Assembly (NCBI GenBank): GCA_037954325.1
Contig: JBBMNZ010000021.1
Location: 9,272,616 to 9,336,615 of the forward strand
DNA: 64,000 bases
From: Fistularia commersonii
Lineage: Eukaryota > Chordata > Actinopteri > Syngnathiformes > Fistulariidae
Reading direction: 5' to 3'
Part shown: piece by piece, positions 35,201 to 44,170 of the stretch
Position numbering within the stretch: position 1 is the first letter of the stretch
Layout of the letters: every line of letters starts with the position of its first letter
The notes under the pieces: generated by a model
What the model was told of the DNA's origin: nothing
Database searches by the model: none
The model's input: only the letters and a program-made list of their open reading frames with translations
Position numbers and translations under genes: made by a program

Positions 35201-35419
35201 ATGGCGGCCGTTGTTAACCCGGTCCGCGACCGATCCGGTATGGTATAGTTTTGGTTGTCTCGCATATTTGGTTTTGGCAAAAGTTTTACGCCGGATGCCC
35301 TTCCTGACGCAACCCTCTGCATTTATCCGGGCTTGGGACCGGCACAGGGAGACACTGCTCCGTGCCCCCCCAAGGCAGGCTTGGAGAGGCACGGGCCAGT
35401 GCCGCCCTGAGGCTGCATT
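32233..35419 (-). mobile_element. Full-length RTE-clade LINE
   Basis: A complete minus-strand non-LTR retrotransposon of about 3.2 kb. The 3' end is a (TTC)n tract on the plus strand, i.e. a (GAA)n tail, rather than poly-A. The 5' end lies about 97 bp before the ATG. It is flanked by an 11-bp target duplication GTTATCACATC (32225-32235 and 35420-35430; the last bases overlap the tail). One ORF with an AP-type endonuclease followed by an RT, no ORF1, small size and a microsatellite tail together mark the RTE clade; the fish Expander/RTE-X group is my best guess. Both boundaries being intact means it was not 5'-truncated on insertion, which is unusual for a LINE. Confidence 0.93.
32389..35322 (-). 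CDS. RTE retrotransposon endonuclease-reverse transcriptase (977 aa)
   Basis: The protein nicks DNA and copies element RNA into the cut site. Residues 86-325 form an AP-type endonuclease: N90 in VGTLNVGT, E117 in QETRWKG, Y186 in SGYAPQ, D222 and N224 in GADFNGHVG, D289 in STQVDYIL and H316 in ARQHRMV. A basic linker follows. Residues about 545-815 are the RT: KAVGPDD, NYRGIKLMS, QYGFMPRKSTTDA, D679 in FVDLEKAYDRV, GLHQGSALSPFLFA, and FADD at 768-771, so all three catalytic Asp are kept. The C-terminal part (820-977) is conserved in the family. The start is the first ATG after a short leader. Against the other copy, the frame ends early at TGA where CGA is expected (32391-32389); about 40 more residues remain open downstream to the natural stop. 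Otherwise there is no break. Confidence 0.94.
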   Translation of the reverse strand: MQRVASGRASGVKLLPKPNMRDNQNYTIPDRSRTGLTTAAIGTDDLQGTNGNWATVGRRTRTRRRGGVRVRKQRERRKGKSLGLRVGTLNVGTMTGKGRELVDMMQRRKVDILCVQETRWKGSKARSLGAGFKLYYYGTDKKRNGVGVILKEEFVRNVVEVKRMSDRLMSLKLEIEGVMLNVVSGYAPQVGCESEEKEKFWNELDEVMQNIPRNERVVIGADFNGHVGEGNRGDEAVMGRFGIQDRNAEGQMVVDFAKRMEMAVVNTFFQKKQEHRVTYKSGGRSTQVDYILYRRGNLKEISDCKVVVGESVARQHRMVVCRMTLVTRKMKRTKAEQRTKWWKLKREECCMVFREELRKGLGGQGELPDDWTTTASVIRETGRRVLGVSSGRKVDKETWWWNEEVQECIQRKRLAKKKWDTERTEENRQEFREMRQKVKIEVAKAKQRAYDDLYARLDSKEGENDLYRLAKQRDKDGKDVQQVRVIKDREGNVLTDAGRVMGRWKEYFEELMNVENERETRVEEVIIVDHKVAKISKSEVRKALKRMKSGKAVGPDDMLVEVWKCLGEAVVDFLTRLFNRILESEKMPEEWRQSMMVPIFKNKGDVKNCGNYRGIKLMSHTMKLWERVVETRLRAEISICEQQYGFMPRKSTTDAVFALRMLIEKYREGQRELHCVFVDLEKAYDRVPREELWYCMRKSGVAEKYVRLVQDMYASCETLVRCAVGVTEKFKVEVGLHQGSALSPFLFAMVMDRLTDEVRQESPWTMMFADDIVICSESRQQVEENLERWRYALERRGMKVSRSKTEYMCVNERSSGGAVRLQGVEIKKLEDFRYLGSTVQSNGECGKEVKRRVQAGWNGWRKVSGVLCDRRLSARIKGKVYKTVGRPAMMYGLETVTMTKRQQTELEVAEMKMLRFSLGVTRMDRIRNESIRGTAHVRCFGEKVREARLRWFGHVQRRESEYIGRRMLELELPGNRS

Positions 35420-35430
35420 GTTATCACATC

Positions 35431-37692
35431 CATATTCAGTTTTCACAGGAAATGCTTAATGTCATCAGGCTTTTGCAAAGTTTTCTGGCACCTGTTAACT
35501 CAGTCGACAAAATTTTCAAGTCTAAGCCATCTGGCAATTTCCAGGAAGGAGGATAAATGAAATTTACATAGCAGCTAATTTCTAGGTCAGTTTTAACTTA
35601 TTCTAAGTATTACCAGGTAAATGAAATTGTTTCTAAATGAATCAATACATATATAGAAAACTGAACCCATGAATGCATACAAAAAAATGCTATTTTCATG
35701 AATTAAATGTTATATTTATTGTTATACTGTATTCTTAAGAAATGTATAGACTTGAATGGAAACTACAGCTGCTTAATGTGGTTTTCCTCCTATTTTATCA
35801 GAACTAAACATGTGGTCTGGTATAAAACTACCTTTAAAGAACTCAATGTACAGTTTTATTTTATTCTATTATGTTATATTACAAACTGCCGATTCACTTG
35901 TCTTTGTTAACCTATACAAATGTTTTATTTGTACATGTTTTATTTTTTTCATTACATTCATATCAATCTTTTTTTTAATACCAAAACATCCAATTGGAGT
36001 CAGTTAACCCAAAATCGTAGACTTAATTGCTCCTGTGAATTGTTAAATGGTTTATCTGAACAAGCAAAATCACATCTTGCAGAAGGAAATGTTTCTGAAA
36101 TGTTGTTATGCGACACAGAAACATCACTTTTCAATTGCTATTCTAAAACTCTTTTCAAAATGTTACCAACACGTAGGTTGAACCATTCAAGGTCTTGCTG
36201 TGCTTCACACCTGATATATTCAAGCGTCTGGGGATCACGGGTAACTGTGTACTATGTTTGTGGGTTTTCTTAGACACCAATTGATTGAGGAAAAAAACCT
36301 GTGAAGCTCTTGCAAATCTATCAATATTATTAAATGCCCTTAAATTCACCAGATACCTCTGCAATCCATTTTTGCCTGTACATGTTTGAATTGGAATATA
36401 AATTAATTCTAATAATAATAATAATAATACTGAGTCATTGAGTCATCTAAATTGTTCAACCGTCATTGAGTTTCTATCTGTATGTTCACCCCCTATTAAC
36501 ATTTTATTGAACACTAATTTGCGCTTCACAAAAAGTATCAGAAATATTTCTTGGATAAACATCTTGATCTAAAAAAAAAATCCTCTATACATAATGTGTC
36601 GCTTTATCGCCCTTCCATCCCCTTGATTGGACCTCTTCGAAGTACCAATTGATATGCTCATAAAGCATTTTCAGTCAACAATTAGCAATGACAACAAAAG
36701 TAGAACATTCTGAAAATTCTTACAAATTTTAAGCTATGAAATTTAAAACTTTTTCAAAATAATGGTGTGACATACCAGCAAATGGATTGAGCTTGTAAAA
36801 TCATGGCAATAATGGTTTGAATTACACGTTGTCGTGTGTTTGTTGTCCCTGTTACAATAAACGATTATTGTTGCACTCTTGCCATTTTATATAGCTTCCT
36901 ATGTGTAATTAATGTACATTTCTACAGTTAACATATTTTCTCTTTATAGATATGCTGTGAGTTTCTTTAGTTTAAAGCAAGAGATTACTAGCCAAAAGAG
37001 AGTATTTTCATGGCTAATAATAACCTAATATTAACCTGATTATTGTCACACAGATATAGACATGTTTCTCTGTAAATATTACTATTTCAATTCCTTTTTT
37101 TTTATTTTCCCCTTTATTTTCAGTAGCGGTAAATCAGAACTTATTAGTACCACATTTTTAAACTAGCAAATTGTGGATGTCAAGCTGTACCGGATCTCTG
37201 ATATCAGTTTGACAACAAACAAAACTCAATTCCATAAATTTGGATCTTTCTGAATATTCAATATCACATGTCAAAGCAAGTTGATGTAATTCCCAACATA
37301 TTAACATATTGCCTAAACAGTTACCTGTTATTTTCTTCTTATTTCCCATCATGTAAAATTGGCAAGAAATCTCAGGATAATCTGCAAGGAATTACATACA
37401 AATTACATTGCCGAAATCTTTGCAAGAAATTAAAATGCAGGTGGATCTTCCCTTTTCCCTTTTTTTTTCTCCCTATAATTGCATGTCATATTTGCCAACG
37501 TTGGTAATATCCTTCACGCAGTGCTAGTGGTGTGACAGAAAATGGCGTTAAATATCCGCCCGCCAAATGTGAAATCTTGTTGAAAATTACCTGTCTTTTC
37601 ATGTGCTGGCTCAATTGGACATGACAAAAACATTGTATCAGCTGGCAGGGGGTGTTTAACGTTTGGTCAGTCAGATTCAAAGAGCAAACACA
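35431..37692. other. Unassigned noncoding sequence
   Basis: AT-rich. A 117-codon plus-strand frame at 35920-36273 has no recognisable domain. (AAT)n near 36412-36428. Nothing else recognised. Confidence 0.55.
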
Positions 37693-37717
37693 ACACACAC
37701 ACACACACACACACACA
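37693..37717. repeat. (CA)n microsatellite
   Basis: Twelve CA units, CACACACA to the following TGCACATACGC. Confidence 0.95.
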
Positions 37718-38109
37718 TGCACATACGCAGCTCCTCAAGGAATGTTTGGATTCATGGCTGTCATTTACCCTTTGCACAGGTTACACATTATTTACCATTG
37801 CTCTATTTGACTGGAGGAAATGTGCATATAATTTTCAAGATTCTGCCCTGAGCTGCAAGTCCCGATTTGATTTACTATGAGACAATAGATCTTAAAATGT
37901 AGGCTTTATGTGATCACTCTCTTTTTAAGACCAACCTTGTCATGTCTTGTCTCATATATGTCACCTTCTTTTTTTTTTTGTTTTCCCCCTAAAATGGTCT
38001 CTACCGTATGACTTCCCAGAATATACATACAAGACCCGAACACCCCCTCCTCCTCCTCCCTGCTTTGTAAAACCATTTCACCTCCTCCTCCATCCTTCTC
38101 GGAGAAACA
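37718..38109. other. Unassigned noncoding sequence
   Basis: Includes a pyrimidine-rich (CCT)n stretch near 38041-38060. No gene recognised. Confidence 0.55.
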
Positions 38110-38660
38110 GTGGATGGTGCTACAACATAGATTCCTGAGAGTGAGGGAGGGTGATATATGAAGTGAACAGAACGGAGGGATGGGAGAGGATATCGCCAGC
38201 GGCTCTTACTGTCCTACCACCTCTCTCACTCCCTGCATGCCAGGCAAGGGCTATGCTGGATGCTAATTACTTATTAGATTGCAGATATGTGTGGCTGGGT
38301 AGCAGGGATAATTAGGTTAGTGGCCTGCTAGAATGAAATGTCTTCAATGCCGATGCTACTTACAGTATATGCAACCCCCCCCCCCCCCCACCTAACCTCA
38401 TTCCGGGCCTACTGCCCGGGCATGCTTCATTCAAACTAAGCCGACCTGAGTGATGGACACTCACTGAAGGACAGAGCATTGGCTGGCTGGAAAATGCAGC
38501 TGACGTTCTAGACCAACAAGCAGAGGGATGAGCCGGACTCAGAAGGCCCTAATTATCCTGCTGACCTTTCTGGTAAATTCAGAGGGGAAGGAGAGGAGAA
38601 GGAATGTGACCAGCTCTGTGTGACTCAGACAGAATTCAGAGAATCGCTGCTACAAGCCTA
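38110..38660. promoter_or_regulatory. Possible regulatory element with homeodomain-type sites
   Basis: A stretch of complex, GC-richer sequence without repeats apart from one C tract. It carries TAATTA in GATGCTAATTACTTATTAG (38260-38278), GATAATTAGG near 38306, and CCTAATTATCC near 38548. CCGGGCCTACTGCCCGGGC (38403-38421) can form a hairpin. Texture and motif clustering suggest an enhancer-like element, but this is unproven. Confidence 0.33.
38375..38389. repeat. Poly-C tract (15 C)
   Basis: The only long C homopolymer in the window; it lies within the regulatory-like stretch. Confidence 0.95.
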
Positions 38661-39612
38661 GCATCCAAAAAGCTGAGGTGAGACTGTAAACAAAAACTAA
38701 CATGCTTTGGATAGGATTTTTTTTTTTTTTGTTTATTAAATGGCAGCAATGTTAGTCAGTGAATTAACCCTCAAAATAAGTGTTTGATAAAGAGTCAGTG
38801 TGGATAAAAAAGAAACAACAAAAAACATCATTAATTAAATGCATTCTCCCATCTAATATGCATCATCTGATGCCAGTTTTAGTTGCACGTAATCATTTAT
38901 TTATTGTGAATCCAGCAAGATACTGTTTGAAATAGAGATGATAGGTCCATATATTAATTGAAATTTATAAGTCAAATCCCTGTTTTTAATATATCCATAT
39001 GTGTGTGTGTGTGCTTGTGAAAAAATGAAATTAAATTAAAAAAGAAATAACTTACTTGACTGTGACATGTCTTACAATGTGACTGTTGCATATTTTGAAG
39101 ATCCCGATTTCAAAGCCCAAACAATATATTATGCAACCCCGATCCATATTCTTATTCATCATGTGGGACAAACCAGTCATAGATGCGTGCTGTCAGTGCA
39201 AGCTCCGTTCTACTGTCTCTCATCCCATAGGCAACACAGGAAACATGAAACATCTGATGGTGGCAGGTCATAAACATCAAGAATATTCATCATCAATAAA
39301 CCAGGCAATTTTTTTCACACTCTTAGATATTTGGAATAGCATTGCCAGTTTGGAAGGATGGTAATTATTGGTTCCAGTGATAAGCTTGAGGATATTGTTG
39401 GAATAAGAATAGATTATAACGTATCTTTTGTCAGTGCCGCATCTTTAACTAGTGATGAGAGTTCCTGATGTCATCCATGTATTATTCAGGGACCGTAATG
39501 TAATTTTATCAGGATTTACTATTCTATTTATTTGATATTTACAATTTAATTCAGTGGTTAATGTTGACAGTGATATTTATGACGCCAAGCATCAAAATCC
39601 CCTCTGTCACTG

Positions 39613-39644
<32 letters not shown>

Positions 39645-41399
39645 GCAAATGAAAGCACAAACACACACACACAAACACATCTTCAAATCTGAGGAAATGA
39701 GCAACTATTTACTGCCCGTATTTTAATGAGGGAGCAGTTTAACAGATACCTTCTTCCCACTAGAAGGAGATCCATGTCATTTACAGATTTTTTATCAGTT
39801 TCCACCTTAATCTTAATTTGCATCTTAATCAATACCATGTGGAGTTATGTGATATATCGTCCCTCATCTACAATCTCAATCTTGAAATTAATAATAATAA
39901 AGTCAAATTAACTTTAACACTGATATTGAACAATTAATGTCTTCATTGCATAAGGAGAAGAAATATTTTCTAGTCAATTTAAATACATTCTGCCCAGACC
40001 CCTGAACCCTTGAAAAATCATTATCAGATAATTGCAACAGTGCTACAGTTTATTTATTTATTTAGTTTTTATTTAATTTATTTATGTAGTATTTATTTAA
40101 GCCACTCTTACACTGTGAAATGCAAAAAAAAAGCATAAAATAGAATGTAAAAAAAAAAAAGATCAAATCTTTTCAAAGAGCAGTGATATATATGTAGATG
40201 TATTTTATTTTACTCATGTTTTGGTAAATGAAAAAAAAAAAAAAAGACTAATTTGATGCAATTTTTTTGCCAAAAGTCTTCACACACACACACCCTCCAG
40301 CCATGTGTCATTATGAGCACTCTGCTGTGTGTGTTTCACAATCATCAGCTCTATAAAGTCCTAGGTTGCAGTAAAGGAGAATATACTATTAAGGGTTTCA
40401 TGACAGATTCACCTGAAATGCACTCTTATTCTAATATCACCAATTCTGCCTTGGATCAAAGTGATTTAGGATATATGGTTATAGCCAGTAAAATTGGAGA
40501 GTCTCTGTGCTTATACAGAAAATTTATAAATGTCTTTTTAGCTTTTTATCCCTTTAAAATATCTAATTTTCAATTTAATTTTTTTTCTAACATAATCAGA
40601 TCCATTTGGGCAGGGAGATTGCAATGAAAACATCTATTGGATTAATGTATCAGTTCATTCAACGACATTGTTATGACAATGTTCCCGGAACCTTTGTTTA
40701 AGAATAAACTGAGAACTAGGAAATTCAATGTAGATTATTTATATAAAGAGATGACCTTTGTATCAGAATCATGTACTCTGAAGTATATGCAAAAAGAAAA
40801 AAAAACATTGTATATTTGTAGCCACTGTCATAATTTCCCTAAACCCCAATGACAAAGACTCTGATCCAGGCTGAAGCATAAATAGAGGAAAAAAGAAAAT
40901 AGAATAAATAGATAAAAAACTTGTAGGACCCAGAAAAGCTGACTATGAATGGTAACAGAGCCAATATAACGAAGACACAGAATGTCATTGTCTTGAACAA
41001 CAAGAAACAGGCTGCATAAAAACCAAGGTGAGTGTATGAAACATGGAAACACAATAGGATTGGAAAGGTCAAATTTGTTTTTGTGGAGAGACATGTGAAC
41101 AATGTGTTCCCTTCATAATACTGTTACAGCTCTCGGTCCTATCCATCTTCTGCTCAATGTTTTTCAAAATTTCATATGCCTTGAAATGTCCAGTGTCTTT
41201 CTTTTAACACAATAATGAGTTCTGAGGTTGCTTTTTTTCCCTTATCTGGACTGGATCTACATTTTTTTTGAGGGGAAAAAAACATAATAACGTTTACTTG
41301 CAGCTTTTCAGTGGTGTTCATATTGCAAATGGTACATGGCACATTTGGCTGATTTTAAATTAACCATTATAAAGTAACATGATTGTTCATCATGACTCC
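38661..41399. other. Unassigned noncoding sequence with poly-T tract
   Basis: Includes poly-T at 39613-39637 and a short (AC)n run near 39660-39671. The 124-codon frame at 40253-40627 ends with a hydrophobic stretch followed by NIIRSIWAGRL, faintly like a strand in the RT region of L1/Tx1 elements, but too weak to call. No gene recognised. Confidence 0.5.
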
Positions 41400-42125
41400 C
41401 CTATGTATGGAAGCATATAGGTCTCATAATTCAAATAAAAATGCATGCTTTTTCATTTTCAGATTGTGGCAGCATATTATGACTCATAGCTTAAATGAGT
41501 AATAAGTAATCCAAACTGTATTTTCATTTTCATCTAATAGACGGCTCATTCTGTGACTTAATACCCATTGAAAGCAAAATACATTTAAGATTTCATTTTC
41601 AAAACATACCCCAGCGAATGTTTTCAAATTTCAATCACAAATATCAAATTTGAAAACTAAAATGCATTACCAGAATGTTTTTTTTTTTTTTTTTTTCATT
41701 TCCAGAATATAGCAGCATATTTGGTCTCATAACAAACATGAGTAATTAGTAGTCCAACGTCTTTTTCATTTTCATGTTCCTCCATGCAAAAAAGGTGTCA
41801 AAATCCAATTTGGTTTCACCGTCTGCCAGCTGCGCAAGAGAGTGACATCAATGGTTGACCTTTGTCACGGCTTGTTTGGGAACTTGAATCCAACACATAC
41901 TCAGCTTTCTACCTCCTCGCTGAAACGTGGTAGCATGTGCACTCAGTTACGTCACGCAAATCATACAATTACAGAACCAGATAGAATTGCAGATAACTTT
42001 TGAATCACATGACCGAGATCTGAGCAGATTCTAGAGAGTTTGGTTGAATACTCTGCCCTAACAAATACCGCTATCAACAATGTTACTTGAGCTAGCCTCT
42101 TCTCTGTCCTTTAACAACTCAGTGC
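41400..42125 (+). repeat. Left inverted arm of the foldback-like element
   Basis: The outer part carries two related subrepeats, about 41445-41540 and 41690-41785, each with the order TTTCATTT(T/C)CAGA, AGCATAT, (G/C)TCATA, GAGTAAT and a second CATTTTCAT. The inner part (about 41945-42125) has CAATTACAGAACCAGATAG, GAGCAGATTCTAGAGAG and GAGCTAGCCTCTTCTC. Confidence 0.8.
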
Positions 42126-42429
42126 GGTGATGTCTGGAAGCGCACGTCCGGTCATCGGCATCCCTTGCAATGTGACCGCAGAATTTTAGTTTCATGGCCT
42201 CAAAGTGAGGGACACATCAGAGCTGTTCAGTACTGAGAATAGGTTAGCTAGGGCGATGTCGATAACGGTATCACACAAATCTTACAATTATGGAACCAGA
42301 TGGAATTGCAGACAATTTCTGAATCGGATGCCGTGACAGACTTGAGCAGATTATAGAGAGCTTGGCTTAATACTGTAGGTTCAAGGTATGATTCAATCAC
42401 ATGGAGGCATTACCAAATCGAGTAGTTGA

Positions 42430-42588
42430 AGGACTGAGAAGAGGCTAGCGAGGGTAAAATCATTGATAACAGTGTCTGTTAGGGAAGAGGACCAAACTCT
42501 CAACCAAGCTCTCTATGATCTGCTCAGGTGTCTCACAGGCATCCTATTCACAGATTGTCTGCGAGGGAGGAAGTCACATGCTAGTATC
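42430..42588 (-). repeat. Right inverted arm, inner part
   Basis: The reverse complement of the inner left arm: GAGAAGAGGCTAGCGAG, CAAGCTCTCTATGATCTGC and CATCCTATTCACAGATTGTC. It ends in TATC, which is repeated after the solo LTR. Confidence 0.8.
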
Positions 42589-42699
42589 TGTCTGTTTTTG
42601 AGGCTCCGGCCACGGGACCGGACTTTGTAGTCCCGGTGTGTTCCGATTTCAGTCAGGGAAAAAGGTCGCAATGGTCATGAACTGATCAAGCAAGAATGA

Positions 42700-42705
42700 T
42701 TTATT
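42700..42705 (-). promoter_or_regulatory. LTR poly-A signal AATAAA
   Basis: TTTATT on the plus strand is AATAAA in the LTR's sense, in the setting TTGAATAAATCATTC. It would mark the R/U5 border. Confidence 0.55.
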
Positions 42706-42889
42706 CAAAGTCAGGAAATACACTTACGAGATATCCCGGGCCAGAATGAAAGTCACCCCGAGAGGATCGTTCACCCTCTCTGGACATCCGCTGAGACGCG
42801 TCCAGTCGAATGTGCAGGTAAGGAAGTTCTGTCCCCGAGCCAAGGGGGCACGTCATTTTAAACCTTTGCCCAAAAGGTCGGATTTACTT

Positions 42890-42896
42890 CCTTATA
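42890..42896 (-). promoter_or_regulatory. LTR TATA-like box
   Basis: TATAAGG in the LTR's sense, within the palindrome CCTTATAAGG, about 155 bp after the LTR's start and 190 bp before AATAAA. Confidence 0.45.
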
Positions 42897-43051
42897 AGGA
42901 CTTGTTTTACACACTCTTGGAATTTGGGCACTTGGGGTGCGAGGCCGCGGGGTGCATGATTGATTACACACAGGGGGATGTCAGTGGAAAAGTACTGAGT
43001 TCTGCATTCCTTTGTCGTCACGTGATGTGTTGCTGCGATAAAATTTCAACA

Positions 43052-43645
43052 TATCATGCTAACAAGTATCAGTGATCAGCGAGCAGGTAAAAAGCTGAGT
43101 GTGTGCCGCACAAAGATCGCCCTCTGACGTCACTCTCCTGTGCTGCCTGGGATTGCGAATCCAAATTGAATTTTGATACCTTTTTTGCGCAGCGAGACGT
43201 GAAAATGAGAAAGCAGTGATCTCTTCGTTTTCTATTTAATTGTGTCATGAAATGTGTCACTTCAAGTAGAAAATGAAAATGCAGTTTGGATTACTTATTA
43301 CTCGTGTTAGTTATGAGTCAAAATGCTGCCCCATTCTGAAGATGAAAAAAAGCATTTCTGCTAATACATTTCAGTTTTTAAATTTGACATTTCTAATTGA
43401 AATTTGATAACAATTTGTTGTGGTATGTTTTGAAAATCAAATCTTAAATGCATTTTGCTTTTTTATGTGGATTTAGTCACAGGATGAACAGTCTGGGAGA
43501 AGAAATGAAACTACAGTTTGGATTACTTATTATTAATTTTGTTATGAGTCATAATATACTACCACAGTCTGAAAATGAAAATGAAAAAGCATTCTGCTAA
43601 TGCAATTTTGATACTATTCCTATCTGCCTCCATTCCTATGCCTGA
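43052..43645 (-). repeat. Right inverted arm, outer part
   Basis: The reverse complement of the outer left arm, including both subrepeats (43265-43360 and 43505-43600, each with CAGTTTGGATTACTTATTA and ATGAGTCA). The outer end is near CTCCATTCCTATG, matching the left end CTATGTATGGAAG when inverted. Confidence 0.8.
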
Positions 43646-43931
43646 ATTCAACCAGGTTACGCTTCAATTTAATAGACATTTGATTGCAGTTGACTTTTAA
43701 TGAAGACCAGGGATCTAAGCTTATATACTCCATTTTTAAACATTACAATAGTGGGTAATCTATTGAAACAGAAAGGAGTTTACAAACAAAAGGTTGAATT
43801 ATGAGACACAGAGAAAAATATATATTTTCCATTAAAGCCGCTGAATATTCAACATTCAACATTAATATTTGCCAAAAATAAATAAATAAATAAAATCATG
43901 AAGTAGCAATGACTGCTGTAACTGTGAAAAC

Positions 43932-43961
43932 ATTCTGGCAAGAATTCATTCTTGCCAGAAT
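43932..43961. repeat. Perfect 14-bp inverted repeat
   Basis: ATTCTGGCAAGAAT, two bases, then ATTCTTGCCAGAAT. The arms pair without mismatch. It lies about 290 bp outside the foldback-like element and has no clear link to it. Confidence 0.9.
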
Positions 43962-44122
43962 TCCGGGAGAGCCAGAAAGGGTTCGGATGATTGATCTGGA
44001 ACACGGTTTTGGATACTGATTTCGGAGACTTTTTCAATATAAAAATGTGCAAATGCTTTCAGTATTAGAATACGGAGTAACATATTCTTGTGATATTCAT
44101 ATATATTCATTTGAAAAGTAAT

Positions 44123-44170
44123 GCAAAAGCGCACATGCAAAATCTCGCAAAAGCGCACATGCTAAATCTC
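44123..44170 (+). repeat. 24-bp tandem duplication
   Basis: Two adjacent 24-bp units starting GCAAAAGCGCACATGC, with a single difference (CAAAA against CTAAA). Confidence 0.93.

Larger units (their letters stand above)
42589..43051 (-). mobile_element. Solo LTR with 4-bp target duplication
   Basis: A 463-bp insert in the right arm of the foldback-like element. On the minus strand it starts TGTTGAAATTTTATCGC and ends CTCAAAAACAGACA, so it has the TG...CA ends of a long terminal repeat (TGT...ACA). It is flanked by TATC at 42585-42588 and 43052-43055. It has a TATA-like TATAAGG and, about 190 bp further, a poly-A signal AATAAA, in the order expected for U3-R-U5. There is no internal region or second LTR, so it is a recombination remnant. 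A 4-bp duplication fits some Ty3/gypsy and retroviral-type elements; I do not assign a family. Confidence 0.75.
41400..43645. mobile_element. Foldback-like element with long inverted arms, split by a solo LTR
   Basis: The left side (41400-42125) matches the inverted right side (42430-42588 plus 43052-43645). Matching landmarks, left against inverted right, include TATTATGACTCATA in both, AATAAGTAATCCAAACTGTA in both, CATTTAAGATTTCATTTTC against CATTTAAGATTTGATTTTC, AAAACATACC in both, GCAAAAAAGGTGTCAAAAT against GCAAAAAAGGTATCAAAAT, and TCTGAGCAGATTCTAGAGAG against CCTGAGCAGATCATAGAGAG. Arms are about 700-750 bp, divergent, and themselves contain subrepeats. The loop (42126-42429) holds a further direct copy of the inner-arm sequence (42263-42380). 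No transposase frame is present. I see no clear target duplication. The family is not recognised. Confidence 0.8.

Noticed and set aside
40253..40627. Plus-strand frame of 124 codons as an L1/Tx1-type fragment
   Set aside because: Only a short, weak resemblance (NIIRSIWAGRL); no catalytic motif or neighbouring conserved block.
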